Part shown: one piece after another, positions 29,701-36,697 of the stretch | How positions within the stretch are numbered: the stretch's first letter is position 1 | Layout of the letters: every line of letters begins with the position of its first letter | From: CAVSJA01 sp963728145 | Lineage (GTDB): Bacteria > Bacteroidota > Bacteroidia > Chitinophagales > Chitinophagaceae | Direction of reading: 5' to 3' | Length of the DNA stretch: 64,000 bases | Assembly (NCBI GenBank): GCA_963728145.1 | Contig: CAVSJA010000007.1 | Span: 62,001 to 126,000 of the forward strand | Program-made: the position numbers and the translations under genes | The notes under the pieces: generated by a model | What the model saw: the letters and a program-made list of their open reading frames with translations, nothing else | Database searches by the model: none | Told to the model about the DNA's origin: nothing

Positions 29701-29836
29701 TCAGAAAATGCTGGCTGAAAAGAGAAGCGGTGGACCAACTCAACCCGCGCAGCCAACTGTAACGATCATGCATACTTGCGAAGATCACCTGCACAACCAT
29801 GGTCTATTGGTTATCGATGCTGAAGAAATGAAGTAA
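26765..29836 (+). CDS. Amidohydrolase family protein, large two-lobed exported form
   Basis: A 1,023-residue exported protein (signal MRKIKFLAGMAGLLLFGKTIHA). The first ~430 residues resemble an amidohydrolase that has lost its metal motif. The C-terminal part is a complete imidazolonepropionase-like domain: AGIIDEHSHIAA (HxH metal pair), GGVTTSHILHGS, the metal-binding histidines in FITCHSYVQSEI and THILEGYK, and NVAINSDDAEMARR with the catalytic aspartate. The substrate is unknown; relatives hydrolyse cyclic amides or dipeptides. A glycine-rich loop (GGGGGGGFGG) lies near residue 115. The next gene, 13 bp downstream, is a paralogue, so the two form an operon. Confidence 0.88.
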   Translation: MRKIKFLAGMAGLLLFGKTIHAQSTFPENGVMDKRNNCYAFTNATLVKDGQTTINNATLVIREGKIVSVGTTVNIPKDAVVINCSGKYIYPSLIDIYSDYGMPSLQRPQGGGGGGGGFGGPAQLASNQKGAYGWNQAIRTDVDGSRLFNVDDNRAKPLREQGFGTVLSHQKDGIARGSGVVATLGNEKENIVIVKDRASAHYSFTKGTSTQSYPGSMMGSITLLRQTFIDAQWYKNNPSGEGVNLTLKNWNDLQNLPQIFDANDKWNGVRADRIGDEFGVQYIIKGGGNEYQRINDIAATKASYILTLNYPQAQDVEDPNDARFVSLSDMKHWELAPANPAAFEKANIPFCLTTADLRDVKTFWANLRKAMDYGLSEAKAFDALTKTPATLLNVYDKVGSLDEGKLANFLITSGPLFNEKTVIIQNWIQGEKYGVKEDAWTDVRGTYNLVLNTASGATNYTVEVKSASSATILKGTDTLTGRFTFDGKQVKLNFAPSRRGRTNFRLSGINNDGVWNGIGVDTVGNKLTWTASLTKVAEVKPDTARRKDNPRLGKVTYPFLAYGWDEAPKQENILIKNTTVWTSETEGKLENTDVLVKGGKIVQIGKNLSDAGARVIDGTGKHLTAGIIDEHSHIAAASINEGGQSVTSEVRIGDNLNPDDINIYRQLSGGVTTSHILHGSANTIGGQTQLIKLRWGANDDGLKFKGADGFIKFALGENVKRTTSNQNNRYPDTRMGVEQVLTDAFQRASDYQNAIKKVENDLKTKKAAGPVNPWTVVRRDLELDALLEIMNKKRFITCHSYVQSEINAAMKVGEKYGFTFNTFTHILEGYKVADKMKAHGASASTFSDWWAYKIEVQDAIPYNATIMTKVGVNVAINSDDAEMARRLNQEAAKSVKYGGMSEEDALKMVTINPAKMLHVDDKIGSIKTGKDADLVLWSDNPLSIYAKAEKTIVDGIVYFDREKDKELRKQVAVERNRLIQKMLAEKRSGGPTQPAQPTVTIMHTCEDHLHNHGLLVIDAEEMK

Positions 29837-29849
29837 AACAATTAAAAAC

Positions 29850-31175
29850 ATGCAAATGAAAAAGATACTATTTCAATTGATATTAATGTTGCCAGCCGCA
29901 CTGGTTTTCGCGCAGGATGATGTTTATCCTACTACCGAAGCCAAGGGGTTGCTACTGATCCGCAATGCCACCATTCATGTGGGCAACGGACAGGTGATCA
30001 ACAATGGCATGATCAAAATAAAAGATGGAAAGATTCTGGAAGTTGGAGCAAACCTGAATATTACAGAATCTGACGTAGCTTTCATCGATGTAAAAGGAAA
30101 ACATGTTTATCCCGGTTTGATCCTTTCCAATTCTTCACTTGGTCTTGTTGAAATGGGAAGCGGTTCCGGTCGGGCGATGAATGATGCGTCGGAGATCGGG
30201 GACATGAACGTTTCAGTTCGTTCAATTGTCGCTTACAATGCAGATTCAAAAATTATCAATACGCTTCGCAGCAATGGAATCCTCCTGGTGAATTCTGTTC
30301 CGCAAGGTGGATTGATCAGCGGACGTTCTTCCGTTGTTCAGCTCGATGCCTGGAACTGGGAGGACGCATGCTATTCAATGGACAATGGGGTACACTTTAA
30401 TATGCCTAATCTCCTGATCCGTCCAAATCCTTTCCAGCAATTCTTTGCTCAACAGCAACAACCAAATGCTGCGGATGCATTGAGGAATGCATTGGACAGG
30501 GTCGAGAATGTAAAATCATTCTTCCGCCAGGCGAAAGGATATTTTGCACAGGCAAATAAAACTGAAACTAACCTGAAGTTTGAAGCAGTAAGAGGTTTGT
30601 TTGAAAAGAAACAAAAGTTCTTTGTGCATTGCGATATTGTAAAGGAAATGCTTGTCGCAATTGACTTTGCAAAAGAATTTGGCTTCGATGTGGTGGTCGT
30701 TGGTGGAAGTGAAAGCTGGCAGATCCCCGATCTGTTGAAGCAAAACAATATCTCGGTGATCCTTGGTCAGCAACATGCATTGCCAACCCTGGCTGATGAT
30801 GATGTTGATCAACCATATAAATCTGCAACAGCACTTCAACAAGCTGGCGTATTGTATGCAATCAATGACGATGATTCGCAAAACCGTGGAAGAAATCTTC
30901 CTTTCAACGCTGGTACTGCTGCGGCTTATGGAATAACTAAAGAAGAAGCATTGACTGCGATCACGCTGAACCCTGCAAAGATCCTGGGCATCGACAGTCG
31001 TACCGGTTCTATCGAAGCTGGTAAGGATGCAAACCTCGTGATCTGTGAAGGTGATATTCTCGATATGAAGAGCAGTATTGTGACTGATGCTTTCATTCAA
31101 GGCAGAAAGATCAATCTCACTGATAAGCATAAGCAATTGTACGAGCGCTACAAGCACAAGTACAATCTTAAATAA
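29850..31175 (+). CDS. Amidohydrolase-like protein, degenerate metal site, exported
   Basis: The 441-residue protein has a signal peptide (MKKILFQLILMLPAALVFAQ) and the overall amidohydrolase frame: RNATIHVGNGQVI, GKHVYPGLI, and a C-terminal TLNPAKILGIDSRTGSIEAGKDANLVI composite cap. Where active members have HxH after PGLID, this one reads LSNSSLGL, so the first metal ligands are missing. It resembles the degenerate N-terminal half of its upstream partner. It may act as a non-catalytic partner; this is inference from the missing residues and tight spacing. Confidence 0.85.
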   Translation: MQMKKILFQLILMLPAALVFAQDDVYPTTEAKGLLLIRNATIHVGNGQVINNGMIKIKDGKILEVGANLNITESDVAFIDVKGKHVYPGLILSNSSLGLVEMGSGSGRAMNDASEIGDMNVSVRSIVAYNADSKIINTLRSNGILLVNSVPQGGLISGRSSVVQLDAWNWEDACYSMDNGVHFNMPNLLIRPNPFQQFFAQQQQPNAADALRNALDRVENVKSFFRQAKGYFAQANKTETNLKFEAVRGLFEKKQKFFVHCDIVKEMLVAIDFAKEFGFDVVVVGGSESWQIPDLLKQNNISVILGQQHALPTLADDDVDQPYKSATALQQAGVLYAINDDDSQNRGRNLPFNAGTAAAYGITKEEALTAITLNPAKILGIDSRTGSIEAGKDANLVICEGDILDMKSSIVTDAFIQGRKINLTDKHKQLYERYKHKYNLK

Positions 31176-31198
31176 TGCCTAAATGCTGAAAGAATTCC

Positions 31199-31228
31199 AC
31201 AAATCCCCTGTTTAGGCAGGGGATTTGT
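31199..31228 (+). terminator. Hairpin terminator after the amidohydrolase pair
   Basis: Twelve perfect base pairs (ACAAATCCCCTG with CAGGGGATTTGT) enclose a six-base loop 23 bp after the stop. The downstream T tract is weak. Confidence 0.7.
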
Positions 31229-31298
31229 ATTTGTAGAGGTTAAAGAGTTGGAGTGGACTTCGTGGTTAACCAGTCAATGAACAATTAAAATTTCTGCA

Positions 31299-31686
31299 AT
31301 GAAAAAGCTCGTATCAGTTTACTTACCCCTGGTTCTATTTTGAATTTATTCTGCTTGCTCAACCAATAATGATCCACTAAACAACGTATTGAAGGAATTG
31401 GACCGTACACCTGTTTATTGATGATGGACAAAACAAAACTTCCAACTATAACGGATATAATTTCAACTTCAATAGCAATGGATCGTTAACCGCAACCGTA
31501 CAGTCAATTGCCACGCCAGGCACCTGGTCAAAGTTCACCGATAGCGGAAAGGAGAAGTTGGAGCTTCATTGGATGGGTGGAGGAATACCGGTTGTTTTAT
31601 TGGAGATCGAAGAAGACTGGATCATTAAGAGCAATGTCAACAATTTGATGGTGCTGACTGATACAGCGGAAGTAGCGGAAAAGTGA
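31299..31686 (+). pseudogene. Broken lipoprotein gene (lipocalin-like family), stop plus frameshift
   Basis: Translation from ATG 31299 gives MKKLVSVYLPLVLF, an in-frame TGA, then IYSACSTNNDPLNNVLK, which is a lipobox (YSAC) of a small lipoprotein. Past about 31394 the frame shifts and resumes with WTVHLFIDDGQNKTSNYNGY and later WIIKSNVNNLMVLT, ending at TGA 31684. Restoring a residue at the TGA and about two bases near 31395 would give a lipoprotein of about 128 residues with the xTW..YF.D.G....F.GY.F.F pattern common in Bacteroidota. It could be a real pseudogene or carry sequencing errors. It stands alone downstream of the amidohydrolases. Confidence 0.65.
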
Positions 31687-31713
31687 AGGAGTTGCATTTT
31701 CAAAGAAGGTGAT

Positions 31714-31832
31714 GCGTTTGGCGTTTGGAGTTTGGGGTTTGGCGTTGAGACCCCTTCAAATAAGGGGAAGCTTGAATATTGGAGTGAGTATCGCACCTAA
31801 CTAACGCCAAACGCCAGACTCCAAACGCCAAA
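31714..31832. repeat. GTTTGGC heptamer inverted arrays at PLP-enzyme stop
   Basis: GCGTTTGGCGTTTGGAGTTT-type heptamers (31714-31746) pair with ACGCCAAACGCCAGACTCC-type heptamers (31802-31832). The right arm ends directly on the stop codon of the minus-strand PLP enzyme (31833-31835). Confidence 0.9.
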
Positions 31833-33056
31833 CTATTTAAGCGCTTGTTCCAAATCCGTAAGTATATCCTGCACATTCTCCATCCCAATGCTCATTCTTA
31901 TCAATCCATCGGTTATACCATAACGTTCTCTTTGTTCTTTGGGAACACTGTAATGTGTCATAGATGCGGGATGCGAGAGCAGTGTGTCGCAGGTTCCGAG
32001 AGAAACAGTGCGTGTACACATTCTTAGTTTGTTCATCATATTGATGCCAGCCTGTAATCCTCCCTTTAACTCGATACTCATCATCGCGCCGGGATGTCTC
32101 ATTTGCTTCATGGCAACATGATGATCTGCATGAGAGGTCAGTCCATTGTAATTTACTTTTCCAACAGCAGGATGACCCTCAAGGTAATTCGCGACTTCCA
32201 TTGCGTTGTGGCAATGTCTTTCCATTCTTACTTCCAGCGTCTTCATTCCATTAATGAGCATGAATGCATCGAAGGGATTGCTATTGCCGCCAAGCATTTT
32301 ATAAACGCGGTAAGCGTGGGCTTCCATGAATTCAATATCTCTTCCCAAAAAAACTCCACCGATTGCAGTACCGTGTCCATTCAAAAATTTCGTTGTGGAA
32401 TGAATGATGAAATCAACACCGTAACGAAAAGGTTGTTGCAGGTAGGGTGTTGCGAAAGTATTATCGCAGGCAATGATCTTTCCATATTTCTTACCAAGCT
32501 TTGTCAGCTCATCAATATCCACGCATTGAATAGTTGGATTAGCCGGCGTTTCGAGATAGATCATTTTAATGGCAGGATCCGCTTTCAAAGCCTGTTCGGC
32601 CTTATTCAAATCGCGCAGATCGATAACGATTCCCTCGATTCCCAGGCCGGGAAGAAGAGAGTTGAACATATCCTGGGTTCCGCCGTACAAGGAATAATGC
32701 GACAGGATCTTATCTCCTTTAACCAGCGTACTAAGGAATAAAGCCGAGATAGCAGCCATACCCGAAGAATGCAGGTACCCCGTAACTTCCAGCGCTTTAC
32801 CCTGCCTGTCAGCAATTCCAAATGTCTCCATTGCCGCAATCTTTTGTTCGGCTTCAGTGAAAGTCGGATTCCCCCAGCGGCTATAGATATATCCTTCTTC
32901 CTTTCCGCTAAAACGGCGCATGCCTTGTTCGGCATTATCGTAAACAAAAGTTGAGGTAGCATAGATCGGTGTCAGGTGCGAATAAAGGGGGTCGGGTTCA
33001 TGTCCGGAATGAATGGCCAAAGAACTAAAACCGGTAAGTGGAAAATTTTTATCCAT
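31833..33056 (-). CDS. Cys/Met-metabolism PLP-dependent enzyme (methionine gamma-lyase/cystathionine lyase type)
   Basis: A 407-residue fold-type I PLP enzyme of the trans-sulfuration family. Visible motifs are PIYATSTFVYDN, YSRWGNPTFTEAEQKIAAME, the IACDNTFATPYLQQP aspartate segment that contacts the pyridine nitrogen, and the Schiff-base lysine in HSTTKFLNGHG. SLGTCDTLLSHPASMTHYSVP near the C-terminus is typical of gamma-lyases and cystathionine beta/gamma enzymes. It could be methionine gamma-lyase, cystathionine gamma-lyase or O-acetylhomoserine sulfhydrylase; sequence alone does not decide. The gene is monocistronic and divergent from the DinB-like gene. Confidence 0.88.
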   Translation of the reverse strand: MDKNFPLTGFSSLAIHSGHEPDPLYSHLTPIYATSTFVYDNAEQGMRRFSGKEEGYIYSRWGNPTFTEAEQKIAAMETFGIADRQGKALEVTGYLHSSGMAAISALFLSTLVKGDKILSHYSLYGGTQDMFNSLLPGLGIEGIVIDLRDLNKAEQALKADPAIKMIYLETPANPTIQCVDIDELTKLGKKYGKIIACDNTFATPYLQQPFRYGVDFIIHSTTKFLNGHGTAIGGVFLGRDIEFMEAHAYRVYKMLGGNSNPFDAFMLINGMKTLEVRMERHCHNAMEVANYLEGHPAVGKVNYNGLTSHADHHVAMKQMRHPGAMMSIELKGGLQAGINMMNKLRMCTRTVSLGTCDTLLSHPASMTHYSVPKEQRERYGITDGLIRMSIGMENVQDILTDLEQALK

Positions 33057-33184
33057 ATTGTAAAAAGAAATAGTGAATTTTAAAAATCAGGTCCAAAAGT
33101 ACATTTGAATTCCGTTTGCATTAAATTTAAATTGTGTCTGAAAAACTAATCGCCGACAACCTAAAACCCCTTGTTCCGGGAGTT

Positions 33185-33679
33185 ATGAAGGAATTGTTGC
33201 TTCAATTTGCAGCTTATAATATCTGGGCAAATCAACGCATCCTGGAATGCCTGCAAACATTGCCCGAAGAGCATTTTATCAAAGAGGTTCCCAGCAGTTT
33301 CAAATCTATTCACACCACTTTATTACATATGTGGGATGCTGAAAGCATGTGGTGGCAAAGAATGAAATTGCACGAAGTAGTAACCCGCCCGAGTGATAAT
33401 TTCAAAGGAACTACCCGCGATGTTGCTACAGCGTTATTGCATCAAAATAAATTATGGGAAACATGGATCCAAAACGCCAGCCAGGCGGCAATTGATCATG
33501 TTTTCATGTACTATACTACAAAACGAGAACCGTTCAAACAGCCGATCTTTCAAATGTTGCTCCACGTATTCAATCATGGTACGTATCATCGTGGCCAACT
33601 CATTAACATGCTTCGTCAACTGGGGCTGGAAAAATTACCTCAAACAGATTTTATAATTTTTACGCGAAAAAAAGGCTGA
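33185..33679 (+). CDS. DinB-like protein (DUF-type metal-binding helical bundle)
   Basis: A 164-residue four-helix protein with the DinB/YfiT pattern: AAYNIWANQRILECL at the N-terminus, LLHMWDAESMWWQRM with the first histidine and LLHVFNHGTYHRGQL with the histidine pair. These three histidines form the usual metal site. Relatives act as bacillithiol or mycothiol transferases or have unknown roles. The start ATG at 33185 fits the family; a GTG at 33134 would add 17 residues without similarity. Confidence 0.8.
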   Translation: MKELLLQFAAYNIWANQRILECLQTLPEEHFIKEVPSSFKSIHTTLLHMWDAESMWWQRMKLHEVVTRPSDNFKGTTRDVATALLHQNKLWETWIQNASQAAIDHVFMYYTTKREPFKQPIFQMLLHVFNHGTYHRGQLINMLRQLGLEKLPQTDFIIFTRKKG

Positions 33680-33694
33680 GCATTAGAAGAAAAA

Positions 33695-33961
33695 GGAATG
33701 ATCAATTTTCATCGGACAGGTTTACTGAAGGGGATTAAAGTTCCGTAATTTCCGTCGTCCCGACATTTCTATTCAACAGAAGAACAGATGAACAAGCTTG
33801 CCCCGTCGGCCAGGCGGGGGAATGATCAATTTCCATCGGAGGGGGTTGTCTACTGAAGGGGATTAAAGGTCCTTAGTTTCCGTCGTCTCTAAATTTCTAT
33901 TCAACAGAAGAACAGATGAACAAGGAATGATCAATTTCCATCGGAGGGGTTGTCTACTGAA
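33695..33961 (+). repeat. Left arm: tandem ~104-bp units
   Basis: Units at 33695-33794 and 33819-33923 plus a 38-bp partial at 33924-33961. A GC-rich palindromic insert (CCCCGTC..GGCGGGG) separates the first two. Each unit contains GGAATGATCAATTTCCATCG and AACAGAAGAACAGATGAACA. Confidence 0.9.
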
Positions 33962-34068
33962 TGAAACGGAATCGGAAGGTCTTTTCATCATTTTTTGATG
34001 AGGAAAAAACTTAAAATAATGAGGATTTTCCCTTTTCGCCGTTGGTAAGCCACCTTAGCTTTGAGGCA

Positions 34069-34536
34069 ATGGAAAGAGAATATAATTTGAACGACCGATT
34101 GGTTAAGTTCTCGGTGGTAGCTTTAATGATCGCACGCAAATTTCCCAAGAACCCCGGTGCGAACCATATAGCTGATCAGATTCTCCGAAGTGGATCAGCG
34201 CCAGCCCTACATTATGCCGAGGCTCAGGCTGCTGAATCACCAAAAGATTTTATTCATAAAATGAAAGTCGGTCTTAAAGAATTGCGAGAAACATTCAATT
34301 CGCTAAAAATTGCGAAACAAATGTCCTGGCTTCCAGAAGAAGAGTTCGAGTGGGCGCTCGACGAAAACGATCAACTAATTGCAATATTCTTTACATCCAT
34401 TAGAACTGCTCAAAATAATAATGGCGAAGAAATTGTGAAGAAGTGGAAAGGCAAAAAGAAAGAAAGGGACGATAACAATTCTGATGAAGACAAAACGAGT
34501 TCTAAAAATATTGGCGAAACGTCCGATGGAAATTGA
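34069..34536 (+). CDS. Four-helix bundle protein (23S rRNA intervening-sequence / S23-like family)
   Basis: The 155-residue product matches the S23-like four-helix family (the fold also used by bAvd of diversity-generating retroelements): RLVKFSVVALMIARKFPKNPGANHIADQILRSGSAP (read in two parts), then YAEAQAAESPKDFIHKMKVGLKELRET. The tail (KKWKGKKKERDDNN onward) is charged and disordered. The start is ATG 34069; a TTG at 34042 is less likely. Its last codons and the TGA stop lie inside the right repeat (GGAAATTGATC), so the C-terminus is repeat-derived. No reverse transcriptase or rRNA is nearby. Function is unknown; RNA or nucleic-acid binding is plausible from the family. Confidence 0.8.
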   Translation: MEREYNLNDRLVKFSVVALMIARKFPKNPGANHIADQILRSGSAPALHYAEAQAAESPKDFIHKMKVGLKELRETFNSLKIAKQMSWLPEEEFEWALDENDQLIAIFFTSIRTAQNNNGEEIVKKWKGKKKERDDNNSDEDKTSSKNIGETSDGN

Positions 34537-34855
34537 TCATTCCTTGTTCATCTGTTCTTCTGTTGAATAGAAATTTCGGGAACACTAAATTCAGAATCCT
34601 AATACTCCCAACTTCACCAATGTTTTCTTCAGTACACAACCCCTCCTATGGAAATTGATCATTTCTTGTTCATCTGTTCTTCTGTTGAATAGAAATTTTG
34701 GGAACACTAAATTCAGAATCCTAATACTCCCAACTTCACCAATGTTTCCTTCAATAGACAACCCCTCCGATGGAAATTGATCATTCCTTGTTCATCTGTT
34801 CTTCTGTTGAATAGAAATTTCGGGAATACTAAATTCAGAATCCTAGTACTCCCAC
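34523..34855 (-). repeat. Right arm: tandem ~123-bp inverted units containing fabH 3' end
   Basis: Three units (34523-34646, 34647-34768, 34769-34855) are inverted relative to the left arm. Between cores, each carries a stretch that on the minus strand reads like the end of fabH (AAGT-GGGAGTA-TAG). So the fabH terminus plus its downstream flank has been tandemly duplicated here with some divergence. Confidence 0.9.
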
Positions 34856-35835
34856 TTTATCAGCGTCGCTCCCCACGTAAATCCACCACCAAACGCAGCC
34901 AACACAATCTTGTCTCCCTTATTCAATTGTTTTCTCCAATCCCATAGACAAAGTGGAATGGTCGCCGCTGTCGTATTGCCGTATTTGGAGATATTGAGCA
35001 TCACTTTTTCATTTGTAAGTCCCATGCGGCTTGCTGTGGCATCAATGATTCGTTTGTTTGCCTGGTGAGGAACCAGCCATGCAATATCATCACCGGTGAG
35101 ATGATTTCTTTCTAACAATTCCGCACTTACATCGGCCATTCCCTTTACTGCAAATTTGAAAACGGCCTGGCCTTCCTGGTAGGCGAAGTGTTCTTTGTTT
35201 TTTACTGTCTCAAGACTTGCAGGTTTCAATGAACCTCCTGCTTTCATATGTAGATATGGAGCACCACTTCCATCGCTGCGAAGAATGCTATCTAAAATAC
35301 CATAGCCATCATGGTTAGGTTCCAATAATACTGCACCGGCTCCATCGCCAAAAAGCACACAAGTGTTTCGATCTGTATAGTCAACAATTGCACTCATCTT
35401 ATCCGCACCAACAACAACCACTTTCTTATATCGCCCACTTTCTATCAAGGCCGCCCCGGTGGTTAAGGCATACAAAAATCCTGAACAGGCGGCCGAAAGA
35501 TCAAAGCTCCAGGCGTTCTTTATTCCTAATTTATCGCAGGCAATATTTGCAGTGGCAGGAAAAACCATGTCCGGCGTAACTGTTGCCACGATCATGCAAT
35601 CAATTTCATGTGGACCAATCCCTCTTTTTTCGAGAATATGTTTTACAGCCGGAACAACCATGTCACTAGTCGCCTTGCCCGCTCCTCTCAAGATTCTCCT
35701 TTCTTCTATTCCAGTTCTTGTCCGGATCCATTCGTCAGAAGTTTCAACCATTTTTTCCAGGTCTGCATTCGTCAATTTATCTTCTGGTACATAAGCGCCA
35801 ACCGCGGTTATGGCTGCAGTGATTTTTGAAGTCAT
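34843..35835 (-). CDS. fabH: 3-oxoacyl-ACP synthase III
   Basis: The 330-residue KAS III has its catalytic triad in place: cysteine 117 in SAACSGFLYAL, histidine in LVPHQANKRIID and asparagine in SKYGNTTAATIPLCL. It condenses acetyl-CoA or branched acyl-CoA with malonyl-ACP to start fatty acid synthesis. The start at 35835 (MTSKITAAITAVG) fits the family; a 19-codon upstream extension is unlikely. The stop codon and last few codons are embedded in the repeat array that flanks the four-helix-bundle gene. Confidence 0.95.
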   Translation of the reverse strand: MTSKITAAITAVGAYVPEDKLTNADLEKMVETSDEWIRTRTGIEERRILRGAGKATSDMVVPAVKHILEKRGIGPHEIDCMIVATVTPDMVFPATANIACDKLGIKNAWSFDLSAACSGFLYALTTGAALIESGRYKKVVVVGADKMSAIVDYTDRNTCVLFGDGAGAVLLEPNHDGYGILDSILRSDGSGAPYLHMKAGGSLKPASLETVKNKEHFAYQEGQAVFKFAVKGMADVSAELLERNHLTGDDIAWLVPHQANKRIIDATASRMGLTNEKVMLNISKYGNTTAATIPLCLWDWRKQLNKGDKIVLAAFGGGFTWGATLIKWEY

Positions 35836-35857
35836 TAGATTTTTTGTTGAAGCGGAG

Positions 35858-35865
35858 CAAAAGTA
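35858..35865 (-). promoter_or_regulatory. -7 element TACTTTTG of fabH
   Basis: On the minus strand TACTTTTG matches TAnnTTTG exactly, 22 bases before the fabH ATG. No clear TTG is seen at the -33 spacing. Confidence 0.4.
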
Positions 35866-35993
35866 AACCAAATGCGCGAATGTGTCCGCCATGGCGGGTT
35901 GCAGAGAAAATGAAGTGATTTAGCCCAACTATTTGGATTCGGACTGGCTTAATTGATTGAATTAAATCATAAAATCCCAACGAATTAGGGTAT

Positions 35994-36053
35994 TCATCTA
36001 TTCGCAGATTTGCACATTTACAAATTCGCAAATTCCTATTCTCACATTTCCTT
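35994..36053. repeat. ACAAATTCGCAAATTC-type degenerate repeat
   Basis: TTCGCAGATTTGCACATTTA followed by CAAATTCGCAAATTCC is a degenerate repeat of 8-9 bp units in the gap between the divergent fabH and ruvA genes. The rest of this gap shows no gene. Confidence 0.5.
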
Positions 36054-36065
36054 ATTTTCGCCCCC

Positions 36066-36650
36066 ATGATCGCATTTGTCCGGGGCAACTTTGTAAATAA
36101 AACACCGGCCTCCGTGACTGTAGATGTGAATGGGGTCGGTTATGAATTGCAGATTAGTCTGAATACCTTTTCCCGGATCCAAAATCTTGAAAAGGGGTCA
36201 TTGTATACTTACCTTCAAATAAAGGAAGATGGACATACCCTTTATGGGTTTTTTGAAGTACAGGAAAAAGAGCTTTTTACCCAACTGATCAGTGTATCTG
36301 GTGTGGGTGCAGCAACGGCCAGAATGATCTTGTCTTCGATGAAATCCGTAGATGTTGTGAGGGCGATTGCAACCGGAGATGCCCGGGTGCTCGAATCCGT
36401 TAAAGGCATCGGCAAAAAGTCGGCTGAACGGATCATTTTAGAACTAAAAGATAAAATGGGTAAAATCTCCACTGATTCAAATATTTCGACATTGATTAAC
36501 AATTCTTTGGAACAGGATGCGTTAAATGCTCTGGTCGCATTGGGCATAGCGCGAAACACTGGCGAACAGGCTGTGAATAAGGTACTTAAAGCCGAGCCGG
36601 GACTCGACCAGGTCGAAGAAATCATTAAGAAAGCACTTAAAACCATCTAA
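36066..36650 (+). CDS. ruvA: Holliday junction branch migration protein RuvA
   Basis: A 194-residue RuvA of normal length. It starts MIAFVRGNFVNKTPASVTVDVNGVGYELQIS (OB-fold domain I, two segments), then has the two helix-hairpin-helix motifs LISVSGVGAATARMIL and LESVKGIGKKSAERIILELKD, and ends with the UBA-like domain III (QDALNALVALGIARNTGEQAV) that contacts RuvB. RuvA tetramers bind Holliday junctions and load RuvB. It lies 47 bp upstream of sprA on the same strand, an arrangement also seen in other Bacteroidota. Confidence 0.96.
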   Translation: MIAFVRGNFVNKTPASVTVDVNGVGYELQISLNTFSRIQNLEKGSLYTYLQIKEDGHTLYGFFEVQEKELFTQLISVSGVGAATARMILSSMKSVDVVRAIATGDARVLESVKGIGKKSAERIILELKDKMGKISTDSNISTLINNSLEQDALNALVALGIARNTGEQAVNKVLKAEPGLDQVEEIIKKALKTI

Positions 36651-36697
36651 AAGCCTATCGGAACGGAACTCTACTTCACTAATTCGCTAAGAAAAGG

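Larger units (their letters stand above)
33695..34855. mobile_element. Candidate inverted-repeat element carrying a four-helix-bundle gene
   Basis: Copies of a ~70-bp core (TTTCTATTCAACAGAAGAAC to GGAGGGGTTGTCTACTGAA) lie in plus orientation on the left (two full, one partial, 33695-33961) and in minus orientation on the right (three copies, 34523-34855). The four-helix-bundle gene lies between. The arrangement resembles 23S rRNA intervening sequences, where a protein of this family lies between inverted arms, but here it is intergenic. No transposase is present. Mobility is inferred, not shown. Confidence 0.5.

Noticed and set aside
33695..34855. Diversity-generating retroelement
   Set aside because: A bAvd-like fold gene is present, but there is no reverse transcriptase, template repeat pair or variable target gene.
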